From NCBI RefSeq assembly GCF_021018805.1, contig NC_086251.1, positions 18,147,098-18,211,097 on the forward strand: a stretch of 64,000 nucleotides of DNA, in the 5' to 3' direction. Of the stretch, positions 38,301-48,980 are shown piece after piece. Made by a program: the position numbers and the translations under genes. The stretch comes from Prinia subflava. Lineage: Eukaryota > Chordata > Aves > Passeriformes > Cisticolidae. Positions within the stretch are counted from its first letter, which is position 1, and every line of letters starts with the position of its first letter. Below the pieces are notes generated by a model, which saw only the letters and a list, made by a program, of their open reading frames with translations, was not told the DNA's origin and did not search any database.

Positions 38301-39222
38301 ATACTCCTCATTTCTCTCAGCATGTTAGTAAGCTGCTTGGGAGGAACAAGCCATTTAAAGGCACCTGCTGAGCATCTTGTAACAGACTTTCCCACATACG
38401 ATTCTGGATGAGGAACACTGAATCCTGTCCTGCCCTAGCAAACATACTGCTCCCTTTTTTACAGGACTAACCCAGGCATTTGTGACCTGGGTCTCCCCCA
38501 CAGCGCTCCTTCAGTCTCCAGCTACAGCCTACACTCCATTACAAGGCAGTGGAGTGCCCAGCCACCCTTGTTGTTGACAGCCACGTCATTTATTAAGAAG
38601 ATGATGACACACGCATGCCTCATAGTGATTTGGTAAGCTCCTGCCACAGAGTAGCAGCCGCAGAAGCTGAGAGGAGCACTCTGGTCTCTCTCCACCCACA
38701 TCTTCAACAAGGAATGGCAATGCCAGGACCCACCACTGACAGTAACAGAGAAAGATTACTAGAGATTCCTGACAGAGGCTTTAATGTTGTGATGTACCAA
38801 GTGTGCCATCTGCAACAGGGCAATGGAGGTAAGCATGTGCTCAGTCTTAAAACCATGAATGGCCTCAGTGATGTCTCTAGGACTGTGCATAACTTTTGAG
38901 GCAAATAGAAACAAGAATGAAAGATCAGGGCACAAAAACTGTACAGCTCTCACTGGAACAAAGTGATGGAGGCATTCATGCAACTGATCTCCGTAAACAC
39001 GCTCTTTTTGTCTTCTACCACAGTTTTGAAATGCAGCTGAAGGCCAGGAAATGAGAGGATGAAGAAAACCCTCAGCAGGTTATCTACACAAATTACTGAG
39101 GCCATAAAAACAGTAGCCTACACATCACTTTGTTCAACTCCTAAGTTTAAAAGCAGCAACAAGTTCACCTTCCCTCTCAGTAAACAGACACAACCGTGTC
39201 GCAGTTCCAAACGTGTACTCAC

Positions 39223-39285
39223 CCAGAAGAGAAGATTGAAAACAAACATTAGGTACTTGATACACTGCAGGCAGTTGTGAGCCAT
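39223..39285 (-). CDS. TSPAN4: Tetraspanin, first coding exon (TSPAN4-like)
   Basis: This exon encodes the N-terminus of a tetraspanin, a four-pass membrane scaffold protein that organises integrins and other receptors in the plasma membrane. It runs from ATG at 39285 for exactly 21 codons. The encoded peptide starts MAHN and continues CLQCIKYLMFVFNLLFW: a short cytoplasmic tail with palmitoylation-type cysteines (residues 5 and 8) leading into transmembrane segment 1. The exon ends at TGG, directly followed by the donor GTGAGT (39222-39217). A phase-0 intron after the FW pair is the usual first coding splice site in CD9/TSPAN4/TSPAN9-type genes. The ATG has A at -3 and G at +4. By memory, human TSPAN4 shares about 16 of 21 residues, more than TSPAN9, TSPAN18 or CD9. 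The family call is firm; the paralogue is probable. No downstream exon was recognised in 1-39222, so the gene leaves the window at its left end. Confidence 0.8.
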
Positions 39286-39555
39286 GCTGCACCTCTTCAG
39301 TTCTAGGAGAAAAATAAACGAGAGATCCAGGTAAAAGACAACGTATTTGTTTCCCTTGGGGGTCGTGTACTTAGCCTTGGTGGCCTTCGGGCCTGGGTTG
39401 GTATGAAATCCAAAGAAAGAGTTGCTGGCAGCCCCAAACTGGCCGCCATACATGCTGCTGTATCGACGGAAGGCGCCATTTGGGAAACTGTAATCCTTGC
39501 TGTCCAGGGAAGGGCTCCTGTGATAGGTGGACTCATCGGTGCTGGACCTGCGCAT
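39223..39555 (-). CDS. Candidate N-terminally extended tetraspanin reading frame
   Basis: The tetraspanin frame stays open upstream of its ATG to another ATG at 39555, set in a near-ideal Kozak context (GCCACC immediately before it). The in-frame stop next upstream is at 39744-39742. The extension is 90 residues. Residues 1-70 are hydrophilic, rich in Ser, Tyr, Arg and Gly, starting MRRSSTDESTYHRSPSLDSK, and look like a cytoplasmic tail with many possible phosphosites. Residues 71-86 are hydrophobic, but they are translated from a polypyrimidine tract ending in CTAG (39306-39303), which reads as a 3' splice acceptor. So the frame may be a real long isoform from an alternative first exon, or a promoter-proximal exon lying next to the acceptor of the normal exon (39302-39223). 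An intron between the two would be under 70 bases unless a weak donor further upstream is used. I do not recognise the extension from any protein. Confidence 0.4.
39302..39303 (-). other. Putative 3' splice acceptor before tetraspanin exon
   Basis: On the minus strand, TTTATTTTTCTCCTAG precedes AACTGAAGAG. This is a pyrimidine-rich tract ending in TAG, 17 bases before the tetraspanin ATG. It would make the exon 39302-39223 (80 bases), with a short 5' UTR piece spliced from a non-coding first exon in the CpG island. That is the normal arrangement for this family. Confidence 0.5.
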
Positions 39556-39617
39556 GGTGGCTTCGGCTGTCCCGCTCCTGCCGCTCTGACAGCCGTCGGG
39601 TGAAAGGCTGGGGATCT

Positions 39618-39637
39618 TCCTCCTCCTCCTCCTCCTC
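39618..39637 (+). repeat. (TCC)n trinucleotide repeat
   Basis: This is about six copies of TCC on the plus strand, or GGA/GAG on the gene-sense strand, upstream of the ATG at 39555. In the tetraspanin frame it would read as a run of Arg codons, but no ATG precedes it in frame, so it is most likely 5' UTR. Confidence 0.8.
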
Positions 39638-39795
39638 GCTAGAAATCCCCTATTGCTTTGCACCGGCTGTTCTTTTGTCTGCCATCCTGCCAAGGAGTTA
39701 GGCGTGCTGTGCGGCAGCAAAGTTGGTGAACTGAAGTCTGCTTAGCCAGGAGTTAGGGAGCAGCGTGCTTCCACATGAGAAAGACTTCTGCACAA

Positions 39796-39802
39796 GTAAA
39801 CA
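39796..39802 (+). promoter_or_regulatory. Forkhead (FOX) consensus motif near promoter
   Basis: GTAAACA (TGTTTAC on the minus strand) matches the core forkhead binding site. It sits between the CpG island and the putative extended start codon. A seven-base match can occur by chance. Confidence 0.25.
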
Positions 39803-39859
39803 TTCCCGTCACTGTCACGATCGTCCCTCCCGGCCCACCCCGCTACCAGGGAGGGAGAA

Positions 39860-40470
39860 ATCAGAGAGAGATATACTGTACCCAGAGCAAAGAATTTTTA
39901 AAAAAGGAACCGTGACCTCGCTCGGCTCGCAAATGCCATAGAAAACCCCGGCTCCACATGCCACACACAGCCAGGAGAGTGCCGCTGCCCGGACCCGCCG
40001 CAGGACAGGAATTATCCGAAAGGCGAGCAGCTGCCGTGGCCCCTTCCCGCCGGCCACACCGCTCCGCGGGGCTCACTGGGCGCATCCCCGCACGCCGTTC
40101 CCGCGGCGGGCGCCCGTGCCACGCCAGCCCCGCCGCTCCATTGCCGGCGCGGCCGCCCCTCCTCCAGCGCCGCGCCAATGGCGCTGCGGCCCCGCCCGCC
40201 GCCCGGCCCGGCCCGGCCCGGCCCCGGCACACACCCCCCGCCCTCACAGCCCCGCCCGGGGCCGCTCTCGGGGACCCCCGCCCCGAACTCTGAGTGCGGA
40301 GACACCGCGCGGAGCCCGACCTGCGAGCGGGTGGCTTCTGAGGGGCTGCCCGGGTGCAGAGGCGGCGCTGCCCAAAGGGACGGGGGCAAGTGCGCGCCGT
40401 GAAGGTTTCGCACGCAAAAGCGCTGGGGATGCTCCGCGGGGAGCGGGGTAGGGACGGGCCTCCCCTGGCG
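39860..40470 (-). promoter_or_regulatory. CpG-island promoter of the tetraspanin gene
   Basis: This is the only long, dense CpG cluster in the window, against an AT-rich, CpG-poor background. It contains a CCAAT box inside GCGCCAATGGCGC (40172-40184), GC boxes of the CCCCGCCC type (40190-40197 and 40249-40260) and a CCCGG pentamer array (40202-40225). No TATA box is evident. It sits 0.3-0.9 kb upstream of the minus-strand coding exon, so I assign it to that gene. CpG promoters often fire both ways, but I see no coding exon on the plus strand. The open frames of up to 162 codons inside it follow from the shortage of stop codons in GC-rich DNA and are not called as genes. Confidence 0.75.
40190..40225 (-). 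repeat. G-quadruplex-capable CCCGG array in promoter
   Basis: On the minus (gene-sense) strand this reads as seven runs of three or four G separated by mostly 1-4 base loops. On the plus strand the core is a short tandem array of CCCGG. It lies within the CpG island next to the CCAAT box, a common position for promoter quadruplexes. Folding is inferred from the pattern only. Confidence 0.6.
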
Positions 40471-43400
40471 GGAGGCTCTTGTGTTCCGCTGCTGATCCAT
40501 CAGCGGCGTGTTCCTCCTCCGCTCGGTGCCGCGGAATCATCGCTCAGCACAACGCAGGGCCAGCTCATCTGTCCCCCTGTCAGAACGCACTGATCGGCAT
40601 CAAGCTCCGTACGCTGGGGAGCACTTCCCGAAAATCTGACAGCTCCCACAGGCAGCAACGAGTGGAAAATGTGCCACACACAACTTTTTCAGCAAGGAAA
40701 AATCTTGCGGAAACTGTGGCAATTACAGTATTAACACTCAGGAAAGCAAGGCTCATTTACCCTCTTTTCCCCAAATTCCCTGTGCAAGTAACTCATCTCT
40801 GTATGTGTCACCTCCTTATCTGCCTGCCTCCTCTCTGCCTTCCTCCTCTGCCTGCCCTTTGATTTTGACTGTAACCTAGTCAAAAGATGACCGGCTAACA
40901 CTTTTAAAAGGCCTGCCCAGCAGAGAATTAATGGAGATGAAATCAGATTTCCTTCGTGAAGCATCTTGCCAGTCTCAGCATAAATCAAGAGACACAGGCA
41001 CCAATTAATTAAAGAACAAATTAGTAAAAGCAAAATGAGCTGGTTTTGCACATAGCCCGAGCAGCTCACCCCTGCAAACCACCCTCTAATTCTGTTAATT
41101 TACCAACTGCAAACTTAGAGTCTAATTATTTCTCTTCATTTCCTCCACAAACTATAAATACACTGACCATACCTGGAGCAAGCTTTAGAAAGAAAGAACC
41201 TCAGCACAAAACACAAGGGTAATAACTCCTGCACCATCTGTTTCAGTAACTTTGATGACTTACAACTTCTCCACTTTCTGATTTCCCTAGCTCTAAAATT
41301 AGAGTTTTCTACTCCCCTCCCTTTCCTGCCCAATATGAACTCTGCCCCCTTAAAGGAGTCTTCCTTCCTAGCTCATAAAGATGGTCCAATGGAACCAGAT
41401 CTGTTCTCAGTCAGAATTCCCAACATACTGTGAATTTTTTCTATGGTACCAAATATTTCTGCCTCACCTGTACTACACCTTTCTCCTCACCTGTATTAAA
41501 ACTAGATCAGTTTGGTAATAGAAACCCCAACATTATTCAAATACTTTCTACATTGTCATTATACAAAAATGCCTGTGCACAGAGCATCGTATTAAATGGT
41601 GGAAGAAAACCTGGGTATAGCTCAGCACACAAATTATGCTGAAACAGTGACAAGTCAGATAACTGTTATTTAACAAGGGTGCCCATGGTACCGCATTTAA
41701 CAGAGGAGAATTTGGCATATTTACCGTAAACTAGACAACTGAAGCCCAAAGGCAGCTCACTGCTATCTGAATAAGAAAAGGGTTAGAAATCACTTGCTTT
41801 CACCTTTCCTGAAGGCAGGAAACCACCAGCTCTTAAGAGAATTAAGTCCTTAATGTGGGTGGAATAATTCATAAAGCCAAGATCTAAGGTAGAAGGAGGA
41901 GTTTCTACATGTTTATTTTAAATAAAAAGTAATAAACATCAACACGTGGTGGATATATTTCAGGCAAATGCAGAAAATGCTTGAGGAAGGCGGAGGTCCT
42001 GCATAACCCTTACAATAAAGGGTACTTTTTCTTCAGCCTCTTTTCACCATCATCCCGTAGCACACCTCATGGAAATGACAACTTTTTAAAGGCACTTTAG
42101 TGTAAAATGTATTTCTCAAGCAGTTGCTGTTCTTTCTCATGACAATACCAACAGCTAATTAGAAGCAGATTCATTTGGGATACAGACATTACAATCACTC
42201 TTTCATTAAAACTTCCACACCAGGAAACCCAGTCAGAATCACCAGCCTAAATGGGAAATCCTTGAGACAGCAGTGCTGCACCAACAGGCTAACTGCAGCT
42301 TGGATGACATGCCTACACGAGGGAGTGATGTCCCGCATGGAAACTGGGAAATCAGCAAAAGAGAAGGGCTGGTGTACTCTACTCCTGCCCATCCCTGATG
42401 TAAAGTGAATGCAAGGGGCATGCTGGGACCCGTCCTGACATTTAAGCTGTTCAACAATAAAGTAATGCATGAACCAAGAAGGATAAACCTTGGAAGGACT
42501 GCATCACTGGGCCATTGTGTCTAAAGGGTGACCCGAAGGGCAGGTGAATGAGAGCTTTCACAAAACTTTTTGTTAATGACTGAGCCTAAAATCACAGAGC
42601 GGATCCAGTGACCTCTGTTCACCTCTGCTTAACATCTATTTTTTCTCTCCCCAGCTGCATCTCTATATTCCCATCCTGTGGCCAATTCATATTGATTCCT
42701 CTACACAAGAAAGCAAGCACTGTGCAGTCTTGCCAGCAGAGGTTCAATTTGTATTGATTCTGGTGGCACGCTACCATTTAGGTTATAACAACTCTGTCCC
42801 TGCCACTTTGAGTGGAGGGCCGGTAACCCTTCACTGTCTCCAGCCAAAGCCCTGGCCCTGAAAGAGAAGAGACAGAGCAGTCTCACTCTAGTGATATCAG
42901 GTGAGCTCCAGGCAATAAACTGGACAGGTCTGGGCATCAGGGGCAGATCTCTTAACTGTGTTATCCCTCACACCCTTTCTCTGAGCAGCCTCAGCTTCGG
43001 CTTTCACTGAAGGCACACAGCTGCTTGTTCAGCCCACACCTTGCACCGCACCCTGAGCTGCAGCCACCACAGACCCCACACCACGCTCTCACCTCCCTTA
43101 CTGCTTTGAATACTGCTTTCTCTTCTTCCTCCATGATTTAACACTCACTACTACAAGACACCAGCGCCTTCAGCGCACACAAAATGCAGCACTAATTCAC
43201 CTCCTCGTAATTTAGTCTCATGAGTCCTTTAATGGTTGCACTGGTTGTCCCCCTACTAATGCCTCTTGTCACTGTCTTCAGAATTCTGCATACCTGCTCC
43301 ATCCTCCTAATGAAACAATCCACTTTGAATTAATCTCAGTAGACTTTGTTAAGAAGCCATCCACAAAATAAAAATTTAAAGAACACTGCTAGAAGGTATT

Positions 43401-44039
43401 ACTGAAATATGCTATATAAAACAGGGTATGGCTGTGACAACTGCTCCTGTTCTGCAACAGAGGGGTGTGCAAAGCACACACGTGACAGGTGACAGTCATT
43501 CCCAGCAGCTTCAGTGAACAACGTGACTAAGATCAAACATTACTACAGGAGTGGGATCTCATTGTGAGTTACTAGCTTTGCTTCACACCACAGCACTGAA
43601 ATCAGGTAACCCTAACAGTGATCAACTTTTTAATTTCATGTACATACAGAGATCCCCACAGAAAAGTGTTAATCAAACCTCTCTGGCCCTGCCTCTTTTT
43701 GTTCAGCAACATGCCTGGAGAGAAATCCCTTGTTCCTTCACCCAGTGCACTGTTTGTAGCTACTGTTTAGTTATGTTTGATTCAGTGATGCAGGTTTTAT
43801 AAAAACTGTACCTCTTCCAAAAGTCTCAGAGAAACATTATCTCTTCTGACTGGAGGGTGAACCAAAGTTCAGGGCAAAGCTGGCTGTTTCAGCAAGGAGG
43901 AAAAAAAGTCTTGTGATGGAGTCTTTGATTTGTTTGCTTTTGGATATTCATTTTGCATGAATATAAGTGACTAAAAGAGCAAAGCAAAGAGAGTGAGAAT
44001 ATGGTTTTTAACCTGGCAACCTCACGGTGCCTCAGGTTT
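40471..44039. other. Upstream flank of the CpG island, no gene seen
   Basis: Composition drops from CpG-rich to AT-rich by about 40650. No coding exon was recognised on either strand. Confidence 0.5.
42551..42572 (+). repeat. 22-bp word shared with 35289-35310, copy 2
   Basis: This is the exact match to the word at 35289. Upstream, GAATG here and GAAATT there may be residual similarity. No family is recognised. Confidence 0.6.
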
Positions 44040-44795
44040 TCAGTCTCTGCTCAACCCTGCCCGGGACTGTTTATTGTCTTCGTAAGTGACATAGCAATCC
44101 CTCACCAAGGTTGCAGATGCCACCAAGCTGAGTGGTGCACTTACCACACCTGAGGGATGGGATGCCATCCACAGGGGTCTGGAGAAGCTCTAAAAGTGGG
44201 CCCATGGAAAACTCGTGAGGTTCAACAAGGCCAAGTGCAAAGCGCTGCACCAGGGTTGGGCAACCTCCAGCATGAGCACAGGCTGGGGGATGAAGGGATT
44301 GAGAGCAGCCCTGCCCAGAAGGACCTGGGGGTACTAGCCAGCATGGCCAGCAGGTTGAGGGGGTGACTCTGCCCTCTGCTCTGATGGGAGCCCACGTGGA
44401 ATAGTACATCCACCTCTAGAGTCCCCAGTTCAAGGAAGACAGGGACCTGTTGGGAGTCGGTCTGCAGGAGGGCCACAACAACAATCAGAGGTCTGAACAC
44501 CTTCCCTAATGGAGAAGGCTGAAAAAGTTCAGGTTGTTCAGACTGGAGAAGAAAAGGCTCCAGGGAGACCTTATTGCAGCCTTTCAGTACCTAAACAGGG
44601 CTTAAAGAAAGATGGGGACAGGCTTTTTAATAAGACCTGTAGCAATGTGATATGGGGTAAGGTTTTTAAACTAAAAGAGGGTAGATTCAGACTATATATA
44701 AGGAAAAAAAATTTTACACTGAGATGATGAAATACTGGAGGAAGTTGCCCACAGAGATTGTAGATGCCCTATCCCTGGAAACATTCAAGGTCAAG
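44040..44795 (+). mobile_element. CR1 LINE fragment (ORF2 C-terminus to 3' UTR)
   Basis: This is a 5'-truncated CR1 retrotransposon in plus orientation. The first part decodes, with frameshifts, as the end of the CR1 reverse transcriptase: GCAGATGCCACCAAGCTGAG (ADATKLS), then a stretch ending AQKDLGVLASMAS around 44320-44350. The 3' part carries the well-known CR1 text GACTGGAGAAGAAAAGGCTCC and the later CCCTATCCCTGGAAACATTC. An internal deletion is likely near 44365. The terminal eight-base CR1 repeats are missing. Frameshifts and stops mean it is dead. Confidence 0.85.
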
Positions 44796-45464
44796 TCAAG
44801 CAGCAATCAACAGGTTTCCTCTCCCTAAATCCTGCTCTCAAAAATTCACGTGGTGCAATGAGTCTGCACGCATTGCCAAAGACTTTAGGGGAGGTGCAAG
44901 TGGATCACGAGGGGAGCCATGAAGCCAGCTCCCAAACCAATTGCCAGAGGTGTTAAAGCAGCCCCCTAGGAAACAGCTAAATCCAGCAGTACCAGCTCTG
45001 CTCTGGGCTGCAGGTCCCTCACCTCAAGGAGTATGACCATGGGTCTGTAAGCTGAGGATATCTCTAGAATCTTTTGTTTTCAAAAGAAATAGGAATGTTT
45101 TTAGTAAGTGAAGCAGAAGATAGTATGCTTCACTGCAACCTCAAACTTATCACATTCCCAAGAACCCAGATCTTCCCTTTTGTTTCCAAGGTCCCTGCTT
45201 CTCCATTAGCAATTTCAGTATCTGTAAAAGGTTATAGTTGCTGGAAAGAGGTTGAGCTCTGGATTGCACAGGCAGGAGAAGAGAGTCAGACATTCTAGAG
45301 ATTTCCTCAGCTGATACAAAAATCTGTTGATATTCACAGTTGTACCTACAACTACTTGAAATATTTACTGGATGGATGGTTGGATGTCTCCAACCAAACT
45401 TTGAAAACACATTCCAGTCACAAGCAATTTCATTTATACAGTAGACTTCAGGGTGGGTTGGTTT

Positions 45465-45500
45465 GGTTTTTTCATTTTCTTTCTTTTTTTTTTTTCTTTA
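45465..45500 (+). repeat. T-rich simple repeat
   Basis: A T-rich tract has a central run of about 13 T. It may be an antisense poly(A) tail, but no element body was recognised. Confidence 0.7.
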
Positions 45501-48500
45501 TAAATAAGGAAATTTGCGTTAAAAAAAACTTCAGTACTTAATAGCTCATCTCCTTCTGCTCACATGTCACCTGAAGTCATGATCTTTGGTTTATGGCATA
45601 ATTAGTTGCTATGGAAATAACATAATCATAGACACAGAGAAAATATTCTAGGTATGATTTGCAATGCTCTTTATTTAAGCCTGTGCAGAAGTAACTTTGC
45701 AGAAACCTCATTCCTTTTTACGTGCTCTCATCTGCGTAACTGCTGCCATCACCTCTGCCTTGCATTCAGATTCACTGCTGCTCCTACATGTGTGACTCAC
45801 ACTAAGGGCATTTCCTTCACCCCTGCTGGAGCATCTGTGTGTTCAAACAGTGCTGAGAGTGTACATACACACAGAATAGCTGGTGCCAAGTCAGACTTAA
45901 ATAAAATCTCTTAAAAAATTATCCGGGATTGGCCCCCAGAACTGTGCACCACAGAGCTCCCTCGCCATTTGTGCTTTCTGGGCTTTTGTCATCCTGTTCT
46001 TTGCTAATGATTTCTTTTGTCCAACAGTAAAAATTTTAGAGTAAGGAGATTTCTTGCTTCCCCAGGAAATTCTGCATATTTGAGCCATACACAGAGAGGA
46101 TTATTGCTGCAAATGAAAGACAAGCAGTGCCAGTCTGCAATTTCCTGAAGAAGCAGAAAGCTCGTTTCCCTGCTAATGTCCTCAGTAATAAAGAATGAAA
46201 GAGCAGAAATAAAGAACCCATCTGACATGCTGTACAAGAAGAGTTGTAGCCCAAATAAAACTTTTGTCAAGACCTATCTTTGCGGTGTCAGCAGGTCCTT
46301 GCAGCACAGATGCAATTTATGTGCTAGTTTTCTTAAAATCAGGTTACTTTCTCTAACCTGAGAGATCTGCTGACGTTCAAAGAAACACCTCTTCAAACAC
46401 ACATGTGGTACTCAGGATCTTTCTGTCAAGAATAAAGTAATCAGGCATGAAAATCTTTAAACTGCACAGTTCCGATGAAAGGAGAGTTCTTGTGAAAGCA
46501 GAAGCAGACAAAACAAACAACGACTTAGAAAAACTCAAGGATTCAATAATGTTCACTAACTAGTGTCTGCCTTTTAACATCTTTATGGATTTTTTCCTTG
46601 GAGACTCAAAATGGATTCTCTTCTTGCCTTGCATCCTTAAAAACAGGGCTAAGGTTTTGCACGCACATGAGCACGAAGCAGAGTTCATGTAACCACGTTT
46701 CAGCTCCATTTCCAAAGCAACGCAGGCCCAGAAGCGCTCGCTGACCTCACAGGCACCCGAGCGAGCGCTCAGCACGTTCCAGAATCAGGTCACAGAGAGC
46801 CCGTTTCAACTGGGTACTCACCCACTGCAGCCTTCACTGCTTTCAGAAATTCATGTACTAAAACAGTAAGCACACATTAAGTGTTTTCACGAATGGGATT
46901 GGACATAAGCAGGAGAAATGCAGTGTTTCAAAGGCTTCAGATCAGGCTGGACTCTGCACGTGCTGCTGTAGGAAGGAATTCCTCCCTGAGCACACACCTT
47001 TGAGGCTGCTGATCCACAGATCTGCTGGCTGGGAGCTGCCTTCAGCCAAAAGAACCGGGTTTGAAATGGGGTGAGGAGCTCTTCTACCAACAACTCAGTC
47101 AGCAGATGTGAGCGAGCACACCAAGACCCCAGGGCTGGCCCTGCATCCTTCTCTTCATAGCCAAAAAGCCTCAGTTTGCTCACAGCTCCCTTAGGCTCCC
47201 CTTCCAAAATCCAAAGGTGTGTTGGAGAGAGCTTAAAATTAAAAAACCCTGAAATATAAAAGAGCCTCCAACAAATTAGAAGAGTATTTGAAAGGGAATA
47301 ATAAACAAAACCACTTTGTGATACTTATATATCAAGATTAAAAGGTAATGAGCCTATACAAGGAAAATGTAAGTGGCCATATATTTTCTTGTATATTAGA
47401 TTAACAGCTATTGTTTCTTCTCTTAATACTGTATGGAATCACTGGAGTTGTATCATCCCACATAGTAGAAGTAAACAGCAGTGGATCTCTTATCCTTAAC
47501 ATCTCTGTAGGCATTCAAGCAAAAATAAGGAGCTTCTGATATTAAAAAACACTAATAAGAAAATTCTGGGCAGGAGCACAAGCTTTGGCTTTCTGATTCG
47601 CTATTCTGAGTATTTATAACAGTGAACATTCAAAAATAACTTGACACACATTGAAATACATATTTGAACAGACAACACATACAAATAAACAGTTTAAAAC
47701 AGTAGTCTAGGATTTACAGCCCTAATAGGCATATTAGTGAGTAGACTAGTGATAATGCTTGAAATAAAAATGTTCTTTTGGCATAAAGAGTATAACCTGC
47801 ACTAGCAACTATATATTTGTATTTACTTCTTCACATCACCAAAATCCAGCTCTTTTTATATGTCACTGTCAAAATCTGTGAGTAAACTCATGTTCCTAAG
47901 GGTACATCAACACAAATAGAAGAGGCACCTGCATTTTAAGGCAGCACAGGTGTCATATCCTTTCTGCAAAACATACCTAAATTCAGTTACCAAAACACAA
48001 TACAGAAGCTCTAGTTCAGCAAACTCAAGATGTCTAAAAACAAAAAAAAAGAGAGAGAAACTCATCCCTATTTATTAAGGTGCTTAATGCTATCTAACTT
48101 TATTCATGGAGGCTTTGTTTGGACAGAAATGAGGATATAACTTTGAGCTTCAGCGATACAGAATGAAAGCTAGTCAGTGCCCTGAATTAGAGATGCTCAT
48201 TGCAAAGGTACTGCCAGAGTATCTGTTTAGTCTTTAAAGTCATCACCTATTTAGCACACTGGCTGCGACTCTGCATTTAATCAACCCCAAATTTGTGCCT
48301 AAATTGCACCTGAGCATTTGTGCTCGGTGTTTCCTATTAGGCTGTCGTAGGCTTTCAGACATTCCCACTCTGAGAGAAACACTGGTCACAGGACCTCTGC
48401 AAAATTTAATCCTGCTAAATCTAAGCTCTAGCATATGCTAAACTGCTAAAAATGCAAGGTCAACCTCTTCTGCAGTCTGACCTCCAAGCAGTTTGTTTGC

Positions 48501-48689
48501 TGTGTTATATTTATGAGGATGTTTATGAAGGCAGATTTTTACACTAAAAAATTATTCTGCATCAAATCACCAAGAAGCCATCTGAAAAGGAGTTTTTCCA
48601 CAGAAAATATCTGTTCTGCTGTGGTTTTCAGAAATGACAGGGAATGCACAAAGAAAAACCAGGCCTTCTGTTTTTTGTATTCTGTATTC

Positions 48690-48980
48690 CTGCCTTTAAA
48701 TTAGATTTCTTATTTGATAGGCAAAGACGACCTCCTTAGAAAAATATTTATTTTACACATATTTCCAGATATCTAAAGAGCATATTAAGCTTCTGCATAG
48801 CTCTGCTATTGGTAATGATATTTATCCCAAATAACACATGATTATGAGCCATAAAACTTTAATTAAGATGCTTTATAGCCTTTTATAAGTGTCACTGCAA
48901 ACCTATGCTGTAGGGTAAACTGTACTTTTAATTCCTATTTGTGATGTTTACACTGTGCAAAGAGATTCATTACAGCAAAA
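48690..48980. promoter_or_regulatory. Candidate conserved non-coding element
   Basis: This AT-rich stretch contains TTATTTGATAGGC, GGTAATGATATTTATCCC, ACTTTAATTAAGATG and GCCTTTTATAAGTG, without repeat signatures. Homeodomain-type TAATTA and GATA-type cores are clustered. It lies upstream of the CpG-island promoter. Confidence 0.25.

Larger units (their letters stand above)
27853..39222. other. Intronic sequence adjoining the coding exon
   Basis: This is AT-rich non-coding DNA with simple repeats at 31435 and 32200 and an exon-like plus-strand stretch at 33164-33250 discussed under findings. It begins on the gene strand with the GTGAGT donor at 39222. No second tetraspanin exon was recognised. 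Confidence 0.5.

Noticed and set aside
38615..38899. Plus frame with an internal GGAGGTAAGC donor-like site
   Set aside because: The donor-like word lies mid-frame with no matching exon features, and the opposite strand is equally open.
39556..39720. Frame extending upstream of ATG 39555 to 39720
   Set aside because: The first codon there is TTG, not ATG, so a eukaryotic protein would begin at 39555. The Arg run comes from the (TCC)n repeat.
40012..40540. Several GC-rich frames of 74-162 codons on both strands
   Set aside because: Stop codons are rare in the CpG island. The translations are Pro/Arg/Gly/Ala runs typical of random GC-rich DNA.
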